Shown here: positions 8,332-13,167 of the stretch, piece by piece
Layout of the letters: the number at the start of each line of letters is the position of its first letter
How positions within the stretch are numbered: the first letter of the stretch is position 1
Assembly: GCA_945485605.1 (NCBI GenBank)
Contig: CALYSG010000035.1
Coordinates: forward strand, 1 to 13,167
From: an uncultured Clostridia bacterium
GTDB taxonomy: Bacteria; Bacillota; Clostridia; Oscillospirales; CAG-272
Direction: 5' to 3'
DNA length: 13,167 nucleotides
The notes under the pieces: generated by a model
What the model was told of the DNA's origin: nothing
Seen by the model: only the letters and a program-made list of their open reading frames with translations
The model's database searches: none
Made by a program: the position numbers and the translations under genes

Positions 8332-9258
8332 TCAACCGCCGTAGATAGCGCTGAGAAGTGAAGCAAGACCTTTGCCGTCCTTCTTCTCGGTTGCCTGCAC
8401 ACTGTCGTTTTCGGCAGAAGGCAGATAGACCGAAGACACATAATCCTTCCTGATCATACCGAGCTTTTCCTCGGCATAGGTGCTTATCATAACAAGGTCA
8501 TCCTTCTTGACAAGCTCCTCTTCGAGCCGCAGGCGTTCTGCCTCAAGGCTCTTTATTTCCGATTTCAGTGTTCCGACACGGCTCTGAGCTTCACCGCTCA
8601 TAACGGTCGTACCGACTATCATCGACATAGCCGCCGCCACAGATACTATAAAGCCTATCATGGCAACCGGCACATTCTTCTTTTTCTTTCCGTCCTCACG
8701 TTTCTTCTCGCCGTCGGACGGGAACCATTTTGCGAAGAGCTGTCTTATGCGACCTTTGACCTTTCCGGTCGTCTTCTGTGCGGGCATCACTATCGTATCC
8801 GCACTCGGATCAAAACGCCTGACGCTCTTCTGTTGCTGAGGTCTTGTAGCATATTCCGCGGCACTCTGCGCAGGTCTTCTTTGCACTTCCTGCAACGGTT
8901 TTCTTGTCGTGTCGGTGCGCCCGACCTGTTTCTGAGCAGACTTTCTGAATTCCCTTGTGTTGACCGATGGCTTATGAGGTATGTAGTCGGCTCCCGATTC
9001 AGTCCGGTGATATTTGTACTTTTCAAGAAAATCGCCGGTAGTCATATACTTTTTGCCGTTGTATTCACCGCTTCTGAACTTCGGAGAAACATCTCCGCGA
9101 TCCATACGGGAGATGAAATAAGCATTTGGGGCTTCACGTCCGGCAGATACCTGACGTCCCGCCTCATCTCTGACATTTGCGGCGGCGCCTCTGCCCCTGA
9201 AACGATCGCAGAGCTGATTGACAGCAGAATCGTACCCGTTTTTATTCTCTTCGGACAT
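8332..9258 (-). CDS. ftsL: FtsL/DivIC-like division protein with long cytoplasmic N-terminus
   Basis: The predicted product is 308 residues. The recognisable part is C-terminal: a basic stretch (KKREDGKKKKN, 185-195), one membrane helix (about 196-219), a coiled coil (about 222-252, LKSEIKSLEAERLRLEEELVK) and AEEKLGMIRKDYVSSVYLP (262-280), a pattern typical of FtsL/DivIC septum formation initiators. FtsL joins the septal FtsQLB complex that recruits and activates the FtsW-PBP pair. Its place between rsmH and the transpeptidase is the standard ftsL slot. The first 195 residues are polar, basic, Gln/Arg-rich and probably disordered; ordinary FtsL is only about 100-130 residues. The start chosen is the ATG at 9258, with AAAGGGGG 7 bases upstream; an earlier in-frame ATG at 9279 lacks a well-spaced site. 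FtsL assignment rests on topology and position. Confidence 0.8.
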   Translation of the reverse strand: MSEENKNGYDSAVNQLCDRFRGRGAAANVRDEAGRQVSAGREAPNAYFISRMDRGDVSPKFRSGEYNGKKYMTTGDFLEKYKYHRTESGADYIPHKPSVNTREFRKSAQKQVGRTDTTRKPLQEVQRRPAQSAAEYATRPQQQKSVRRFDPSADTIVMPAQKTTGKVKGRIRQLFAKWFPSDGEKKREDGKKKKNVPVAMIGFIVSVAAAMSMIVGTTVMSGEAQSRVGTLKSEIKSLEAERLRLEEELVKKDDLVMISTYAEEKLGMIRKDYVSSVYLPSAENDSVQATEKKDGKGLASLLSAIYGG

Positions 9259-9265
9259 GGTGTCG

Positions 9266-9273
9266 CCCCCTTT
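9266..9273 (-). promoter_or_regulatory. Ribosome binding site that decides the ftsL start
   Basis: AAAGGGGG lies 7 bases before the ATG at 9258. The alternative ATG at 9279 overlaps the rsmH stop codon, and its nearest purine site (AAGGAT) is about 14 bases away. The inner start is therefore preferred. Confidence 0.65.
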
Positions 9274-9278
9274 ACACA

Positions 9279-10226
9279 TCAGATTTTTTCGGCAATCCTT
9301 ACCTTTGCGCTCCGTGAGCGCGGGTTTCTATATGTCTCAGCCTCGCTCGGAAGCAAAGGCTTCTTCGTTATCAGCTTCATAACAGGCTTACGTCCGCAGA
9401 CGCATACGGGCAGCTCTCTCGGGCAAATACATCCGGTAGACAGATCCGCAAAGGTCTGCTTAACTATTCTGTCCTCAAGCGAATGGAAGGTGATGATCAC
9501 GATCCTTCCGCCCGGATTCATCATATCGGCGGCATCGCGGATCGCGGGCTCTATCGCGGCAAGCTCGCCGTTTACCTCGATCCTTATCGCCTGAAAGCTC
9601 CTCTTCGCCGGGTGATGCCCGCCTACCTTTGCCGACGAAGGCATTGCCGATTTTATTATATCGACAAGCTCAAGAGTCGTCCTTATCCGAGACTTCTCAC
9701 GTGCTCTGACTATTGCCGCGGCGATCTTCGGAGCAAAGCGTTCCTCGCCGTACTCAAACAGTATCCTTCTGAGTTCCTTCTCGGAATATCCGTTTACGAC
9801 ATCGTAAGCCGTAAGGCTGTCGTCCTGAGACATTCTCATATCGAGCGGAGCATCCGCCATATAGGAGAACCCGCGCTCGGGAGTGTCAAGCTGATACGAC
9901 GACACACCGAGGTCGAGAAGAAGCCCGTCTATCTTATTTACGCCGAGGTCATTGCATACCCGGCGCAGCTCGGTAAAATTGTTGCGGGCAAATCTGACTC
10001 TGTCAGCAAAGGGCTCAAGCCTTTTGCCCGCCGCCCGGATCGCGGCTGAATCGCGGTCTATCGCTATCAGTTCCCCTTCGATAAGGCGTTCGGCGATCAG
10101 AAAAGAATGACCGCCGCCCCCTGCCGTACCGTCCACGATGATCCCTCCCGGACGAATGTTAAGTCCCTCTATACACTCGTCCGGCATGACCGGGCTATGT
10201 GAAAATTCAATATTGTCTTCAGCCAT
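9279..10226 (-). CDS. rsmH: RsmH (MraW), 16S rRNA m4C1402 N4-methyltransferase
   Basis: RsmH uses S-adenosylmethionine to methylate N4 of C1402 in the 16S rRNA decoding centre. The 315-residue protein matches the family length and motifs: EFSHSPVMPDECIEGL (7-22), SAM-binding DGTAGGGGHS (32-41), DLGVSSYQLD (105-114), RGFSYMADAPLDMRM (118-132), HPAKRSFQAIRI (205-216), TFHSLEDRIVKQTF (246-259) and NPRSRSAKVR (301-310). Four cysteines in a CxC...CxC arrangement (266, 268, 275, 277), often seen in clostridial RsmH, could bind a metal; that is inference. The ATG at 10226 lies 6 bases after the mraZ stop. No clear Shine-Dalgarno site is visible, so translation is probably coupled to mraZ. Confidence 0.98.
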   Translation of the reverse strand: MAEDNIEFSHSPVMPDECIEGLNIRPGGIIVDGTAGGGGHSFLIAERLIEGELIAIDRDSAAIRAAGKRLEPFADRVRFARNNFTELRRVCNDLGVNKIDGLLLDLGVSSYQLDTPERGFSYMADAPLDMRMSQDDSLTAYDVVNGYSEKELRRILFEYGEERFAPKIAAAIVRAREKSRIRTTLELVDIIKSAMPSSAKVGGHHPAKRSFQAIRIEVNGELAAIEPAIRDAADMMNPGGRIVIITFHSLEDRIVKQTFADLSTGCICPRELPVCVCGRKPVMKLITKKPLLPSEAETYRNPRSRSAKVRIAEKI

Positions 10227-10232
10227 CTGACA

Positions 10233-10667
10233 TTACAGTCCGTAGGACAGGAGCGTCGCGGCGATGTCGTCCGAATCCTCCTCGGCGAGCATATCGTCGT
10301 ACGCCTGTGCCGTCCAGATCTCGGCATAGAATCCGCAACCGTTGATGACCATTTCACGGTTTCCTTCACCGACGCCGATGTAAGACGTCAGCGAATCGGG
10401 AAGGAGAACTCGTCCCTGCGAATCGGGAGTAACTCTAGCTGCAAGGCGATTTAGCTTACGGAGTATCTTCTCCGCTTCCACTCGCGGCTTCTCCATGATC
10501 GGAGCTATGTATTTGTTCCAATCCTCGATCGTGTAAATGTTTAGGCAATGAACCCCGGGATGAAGGTTTGCGGCGATCATAAATTCGGTCCCGAGCTCTT
10601 CACGGAATTTTGCGGGTATAAACAGACGGTTTTTCGCATCAAGGTTATGCCTGAATACCAGTGTCAT
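10233..10667 (-). CDS. mraZ: MraZ, transcriptional regulator of the dcw cluster
   Basis: MraZ is a DNA-binding protein with two tandem AbrB-like half-domains that forms rings and controls its own dcw operon. The 144-residue product begins with FRHNLDAKNRLFIPAKFREELG (motif 1, DAKNR at 10-14; the usual Gly is Asn here) and has the second motif DSQGRVLLPDSL (82-93). The start is the ATG at 10667, with a perfect AAAGGAGGT 6 bases upstream. An upstream in-frame GTG at 10706 would lie inside the binding repeats, adds a non-family N-terminus and has no ribosome site. It is the first gene of the operon, followed by rsmH after 6 bases. The repeats just upstream are probable MraZ targets, implying autoregulation. 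Confidence 0.97.
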   Translation of the reverse strand: MTLVFRHNLDAKNRLFIPAKFREELGTEFMIAANLHPGVHCLNIYTIEDWNKYIAPIMEKPRVEAEKILRKLNRLAARVTPDSQGRVLLPDSLTSYIGVGEGNREMVINGCGFYAEIWTAQAYDDMLAEEDSDDIAATLLSYGL

Positions 10668-10693
10668 AGCCGGACCTCCTTTCTGATCTCTGT

Positions 10694-10727
10694 CACTTCG
10701 CACCACTTTGCCCCACTTTTCACCACT
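10694..10727 (-). promoter_or_regulatory. MraZ-box array: four direct repeats with 10-bp period
   Basis: On the minus strand AGTGGTGAAA, AGTGGGGCAA, AGTGGTGCGA and a degenerate AGTGACAG follow one another at exactly 10-bp steps (repeats begin at 10727, 10717, 10707 and 10697). The middle units match the AAAGTGG(T/G) box known for Mollicutes MraZ and the GTGG-type repeats of E. coli MraZ, which also recur every 10 bp. They lie between the predicted transcription start and the mraZ ribosome site, a position suited to repression by the operon's own first product. Confidence 0.85.
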
Positions 10728-10741
10728 GAGGGGGTGTTTAT

Positions 10742-10770
10742 ATTATATCTCATAACTTTCGGAAATTCAA
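10742..10770 (-). promoter_or_regulatory. Sigma-A promoter of the dcw operon
   Basis: The minus strand has TTGAAT (10770-10765), a 17-base spacer and a perfect TATAAT (10747-10742). Transcription should start near 10735, giving a leader of about 67 bases before mraZ that contains the MraZ boxes. The DNA just upstream is A/T-rich with a run of seven A residues, which could act as an UP element. Confidence 0.82.
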
Positions 10771-11030
10771 GAGGTTTTTTTAATTTTAACCTCAAAAATA
10801 AGGCTTAAAATTGTGTGTTTTTACGACCTTCATGCAATAAAAACGCTCTTTTTCGGGTGCAAAAGTGAAAGTGCTTAAAAAACATGTTATATTTTCCCAT
10901 ATTTAACTCTTTTTTGCTTAGTTAAAAAACGTGTCCGCGTAAAATTCCGCCACTTTGTCACCCGGACAAAAGTCTTTGAACGGCGCGATCCGTATAAAAG
11001 TCCCAGTTGAAAAGCTCCAACTCGGACATA
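10771..11030. other. AT-rich gene-free spacer upstream of the dcw promoter
   Basis: No gene was found on either strand. The part nearest the promoter is strongly A/T-rich. It contains two small inverted repeats: GAGGTT/AACCTC (10771-10776 and 10788-10793) and GTTTTTA/TAAAAAC (10817-10823 and 10838-10844). A lone AAAGTGG occurs at 10956-10950 on the minus strand. No second convincing promoter was seen. The spacer separates the surface-protein unit from the dcw operon. Confidence 0.5.
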
Positions 11031-11074
11031 AATAAAAATTCAGCCTCACGTTTTCGTGAGGCTGAATTTTTATT
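11031..11074 (-). terminator. Strong bidirectional intrinsic terminator
   Basis: A perfect 20-bp stem (11031-11050 against 11055-11074) closes on a 4-base loop. Its core is the GC-rich CAGCCTCACG/CGTGAGGCTG, flanked by an A-tract on one side and a T-tract on the other, so it ends transcription both ways. It lies 9 bases after the stop codon of the surface-protein gene and insulates the dcw operon from read-through. Confidence 0.92.
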
Positions 11075-11083
11075 CAAATCGGA

Positions 11084-12877
11084 TCATTTGCGCTTTACGA
11101 CAAGGGCAACGCCAACGACGCCGACAAGAAGGGCAACAACCTGTGCTGCTGCTGCGAAACCGCCGCAACCGTTGCATCCGCCTTCATCGACAGCGGGCTT
11201 AGTTGCAGGCTTATCGGTGTCGGTAGGCTTATCGGTGTCGGTAGGCTTGTCTGTGTCGGTGGGCTTATCCGTGTCGGTAGGCTTATCCGTGTCGTTAGGC
11301 TTATCCGTGTCGTTAGGCTCGTCAGAATCCGAAGGCTGTGCCGAGGTCTCATCGACAGGCTCTGTGCTCTTGTCGTCAGGATCGGGAACGACGTTCGAGT
11401 ACGCACCCTGATTTATGTATACTATACCGTGAGTATTGTCGAGGACGGGTACGATGTCGCTTCCGAGGTTCTGATAAACGACGGTCTCTCCGGCAGCCTT
11501 GTTTAGTCTGTAAGCGACTCTGCCGCTCGCAAGCTCATCGGACCTCACGACAGTGATATTACCCTTAGTATTTTCGTTCGACATGTAGTCGGAAAGGGTG
11601 ACCCTGTTGGCACTGTTACTCGATTTTAACGCGTAAGAATAATAAACCGTGCCGTCATTTTCGACGAAGAAAACATTCTTCACTTCGCAATCGGTAACGT
11701 CGTGGCTTGAACATCCGATAACACAACCGAAGGTCTTCGTTGCAAATTCGATAGCCTTAATGCTTCCCGCCGCAATGCTGTTCTTTAAGACATTTGCTTT
11801 TGAGTTGCAGTAGCCAATAAACTGTGAACCGAACCAACCTGTATTTATCGTACCGAGGTTGATACAGGAATCGATCAATCCTCTTCCGTTCTCGCCGTTA
11901 CCGTAAATGTATCCTACCATACCACCGGCGCTGTAAGTATCCTTACCTGTCCCGATATGGAGCATATTGATCTCGCCTTTGTTGACGCATCTTACGAAAT
12001 CAGCAATAACGAGCTTTTCTTTTGCACCGAGATTACCGGCAATTCCGCCAACGCTGTTACCGGTTGCAATAATCTTGCCCTCGTTTAAGCAGGAATCGAA
12101 TTTCAGGTAGCTTGAGCGCGAGTGTGCAACTATGCCGCCGACGTAGCTGAAGCCGTTTATCTCACCGATATTGACGCAGTTCGTGAAGACAGCCTTTCTT
12201 TCGGAGGAATATTCGGCGTCAAGTCCGAAACGCGCGACAAACCCGGCAGCGTAGTTATCGGAAGTAACGTTCCCGGTGTTTTTGCAGTCGGTCATCTCAA
12301 GGACATCACCGTACATATAAGCAACGTAACCCGAAACGAGCTCGGTTCCTTTTGAAGTGCCGTTTCTTTCACAGCCGATAAATCTCAAGGTCGTAGGTCT
12401 GTAAGTACCGTCGACGACAGCACCTGCGTTCGCGGTAACGAAATATCCTCCGACGCGATCACCGCTGACATTTGCGTTGTTTTTTACATTTTCAACGGTA
12501 ACTGTCGCCGTAGACGCAATAGTCATTGAAAGTGCGGCGGTCCAATTTCTTTCTTCCGTCTTGGTAAGGTCTCCCGCGATAGTGAGGTTCTTCACCGTCG
12601 CATCGCCGAGTATGCTGAACAAGGGAACAGAAGTAGTAATAGTGTGACCGTTCCCGTTAAGAGTACCCGAGAAGGTCGCATTAGTCACGGAAACGGTAAT
12701 GTCAGCGTCAAGATAGTAAGTTCCCGAGGTCATAGCCGCGAATTCTTCCGCTGTTTTGACAGCGATCCCTTCGGGCTTGACTTCAGTTGACTCGTCAGCC
12801 GAGGCAGAAAAAGGCAGAATCGTAAAAAGTGTTGCGACCATTGCGATCGCCACAATAATTGAAATGAAACGTTTCAT
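11084..12877 (-). CDS. Secreted GLUG-like repeat surface protein with Cys-Gly C-terminal anchor
   Basis: The function of this 597-residue protein is not known. It has a clear signal peptide (MKRF, hydrophobic core to about 22, cleavage probably after SASA near 27). A beta-helix-like region follows (TFSGTLNGNGHTI, 68-80; ATVKNLTIAG, 93-102). Six imperfect repeats then start near residues 198, 234, 263, 297, 338 and 367, mostly of the form Cys-x-Asn-x-Gly-x-Ile followed by Gly-Gly-(Ile/Met)-(Val/Ala), as in GLUG proteins. The module GRVAYRLN...GSDIVPVLDNTHGIVY (452-487) often ends such clostridial proteins. A stalk of six xDTDKP hexapeptides (about 521-556) leads to GGCNGCGG (566-573), a membrane helix (574-594) and KRK. 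It looks like an adhesin or wall-associated protein held by its C-terminus. AGGGAG lies about 7 bases before the ATG. Confidence 0.85.
   Translation of the reverse strand: MKRFISIIVAIAMVATLFTILPFSASADESTEVKPEGIAVKTAEEFAAMTSGTYYLDADITVSVTNATFSGTLNGNGHTITTSVPLFSILGDATVKNLTIAGDLTKTEERNWTAALSMTIASTATVTVENVKNNANVSGDRVGGYFVTANAGAVVDGTYRPTTLRFIGCERNGTSKGTELVSGYVAYMYGDVLEMTDCKNTGNVTSDNYAAGFVARFGLDAEYSSERKAVFTNCVNIGEINGFSYVGGIVAHSRSSYLKFDSCLNEGKIIATGNSVGGIAGNLGAKEKLVIADFVRCVNKGEINMLHIGTGKDTYSAGGMVGYIYGNGENGRGLIDSCINLGTINTGWFGSQFIGYCNSKANVLKNSIAAGSIKAIEFATKTFGCVIGCSSHDVTDCEVKNVFFVENDGTVYYSYALKSSNSANRVTLSDYMSNENTKGNITVVRSDELASGRVAYRLNKAAGETVVYQNLGSDIVPVLDNTHGIVYINQGAYSNVVPDPDDKSTEPVDETSAQPSDSDEPNDTDKPNDTDKPTDTDKPTDTDKPTDTDKPTDTDKPATKPAVDEGGCNGCGGFAAAAQVVALLVGVVGVALVVKRK
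11208..11333 (-). repeat. 18-bp tandem repeat coding the xDTDKP stalk
   Basis: Six near-identical 18-bp units (plus-strand reading GGCTTATCGGTGTCGGTA and close variants) and one degenerate seventh unit encode (T/N)DTDKP repeats. Units 1 and 2 are identical, as are units 5 and 6, suggesting recent expansion. Such tracts often change in copy number by slippage or recombination without breaking the frame. Confidence 0.93.
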
Positions 12878-12900
12878 ACTGGTCTCCCTGTTAATTCGAT

Positions 12901-12936
12901 GTAGCCTCCCATTTCGGGAGGCTACGTATTTTTTTT
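12901..12936 (+). terminator. Hairpin with T8 run facing against the genes, between the two surface-protein genes
   Basis: GTAGCCTCCC and GGGAGGCTAC form a perfect 10-bp GC-rich stem around a 5-base loop. On the plus strand it is followed after GTA by eight T residues, the form of an intrinsic terminator for plus-strand transcription. On the coding minus strand the A-run comes first and no T-run follows, so it should terminate the upstream gene only weakly. It may stop antisense RNA or protect an mRNA end. Confidence 0.6.
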
Positions 12937-12952
12937 GGCTTTTAATTACAGA

Positions 12953-13167
12953 TTATTTGCGCTTTACGACAAGGGCAACGCCCACGACGCCGACAAGAAG
13001 GGCAACAACCTGTGCTGCTGCTGCGAAACCGCCGCAACCTTCGCATCCGCCTTCATCGACAGCGGGCTTAGTTGCAGGCTTATCGGTGTTGCTCGGCTTA
13101 TCGGAATCGGTAGGCTTATCCGTGTCGGTAGGCTTATCCGTGTCGGTAGGCTTATCCGTGTCAGTCG
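12953..13167 (-). CDS. Second surface protein, C-terminal 71 codons (cut by window edge)
   Basis: Only the 3' end of this gene is in the window. It encodes the end of a Thr/Asp/Lys/Pro repeat stalk (several TDTDKP units, then TDSDKP, SNTDKP, ATKP), PAVDEGGCEGCGGF, a membrane helix and KRK, then a TAA stop. Over the last 124 coding bases it differs from the neighbouring gene at four positions, giving one amino-acid change (Asn to Glu in GGCNGCGG/GGCEGCGG), one silent change and a different stop codon. It is therefore a tandem paralogue of the 597-residue surface protein. The two are 75 bases apart with no obvious promoter between them and may be co-transcribed. The N-terminal domains cannot be judged from here. 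Confidence 0.85.
   Translation of the reverse strand, partial: TDTDKPTDTDKPTDTDKPTDSDKPSNTDKPATKPAVDEGGCEGCGGFAAAAQVVALLVGVVGVALVVKRK
13077..13167 (-). repeat. 18-bp tandem repeat of the second surface-protein gene
   Basis: At least five 18-bp units of the same family as the stalk repeat in the neighbouring gene run off the right edge. The units starting at 13113 and 13131 are identical. The two units next to the anchor have diverged (encoding TDSDKP and SNTDKP), unlike the other copy. Confidence 0.9.

Noticed and set aside
9259..9279. Upstream ATG for ftsL overlapping the rsmH stop codon
   Set aside because: Its ribosome site is poorly spaced, whereas the ATG seven codons later has AAAGGGGG at ideal distance. 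Translational coupling at the earlier ATG cannot be fully excluded.
8833..9594. Plus-strand open frame of 253 codons opposite ftsL and rsmH
   Set aside because: The rsmH frame has all family motifs on the other strand, and this frame shows no recognisable domain.
10668..10706. GTG start extending MraZ by 13 residues
   Set aside because: It lies inside the MraZ-box repeats, has no ribosome site and adds residues not found in the family, while the inner ATG has a perfect AAAGGAGGT.
10950..10956. Lone AAAGTGG upstream of the dcw promoter
   Set aside because: A single 7-base match without 10-bp partners is expected by chance and is too far from the promoter to count as part of the MraZ array.
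11208..11333. CRISPR-like array
   Set aside because: The 18-bp units are contiguous without spacers and are in frame in a protein stalk, so they are coding repeats.
11084..13167. Mobile element carrying the surface-protein pair
   Set aside because: No transposase, integrase, terminal inverted repeats or target duplications are visible. The similarity between copies is explained by duplication or gene conversion.

Overview
The window is a stretch of bacterial chromosome with every recognised gene on the minus strand, so transcription runs from high to low coordinates. Gene order, strong AGGAGG-type ribosome binding sites, an MraZ-headed cluster, PASTA domains on the division penicillin-binding protein and the type of surface protein upstream all point to a Bacillota member of class Clostridia, probably an uncultured gut anaerobe of the Oscillospiraceae/Christensenellales kind. 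The class is fairly secure; the family is a guess. MurE carries the DNPR motif, which predicts meso-diaminopimelate in the peptidoglycan.

Positions 1-10770 hold the head of a division and cell wall (dcw) cluster: a sigma-A promoter (10742-10770), four MraZ-box direct repeats (10694-10727), then mraZ, rsmH, an ftsL-like gene, a class B transpeptidase with two PASTA domains (PBP2B/SpoVD/FtsI type), murE, murF, mraY, ftsW and the first 136 codons of murG, which runs off the left edge. The products make the UDP-MurNAc-pentapeptide (MurE, MurF), move it onto the lipid carrier (MraY), convert lipid I to lipid II (MurG), and polymerise and cross-link it at the septum (FtsW with the PBP, assembled by FtsL). 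MraZ and RsmH are the usual regulator and 16S rRNA methylase at the head. Most joins are tight (1-40 bases). The exception is a 206-base gap between ftsL and the PBP gene, which holds two hairpins and promoter-like sequence. murD, commonly found between mraY and ftsW/spoVE, is absent there.

Positions 10771-11083 form an AT-rich gene-free spacer ending in a perfect 20-bp-stem bidirectional terminator that separates the dcw cluster from the upstream transcription unit.

Positions 11084-13167 hold two tandem genes for secreted surface proteins. The first is complete (597 aa): signal peptide, beta-helix-like region with six Cys/Asn/Gly GLUG-like repeats, an Asp-Thr-Asp-Lys-Pro repeat stalk, and a C-terminal Gly-Cys-Gly motif, membrane helix and Lys-Arg-Lys tail. 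The second is cut by the right edge; only its stalk and the almost identical C-terminal anchor are visible (120 of 124 bases identical in the anchor). This tandem pair with its shared Cys-Gly anchor is the most unusual part of the window. A hairpin whose T-run faces against the direction of transcription lies between the two genes.
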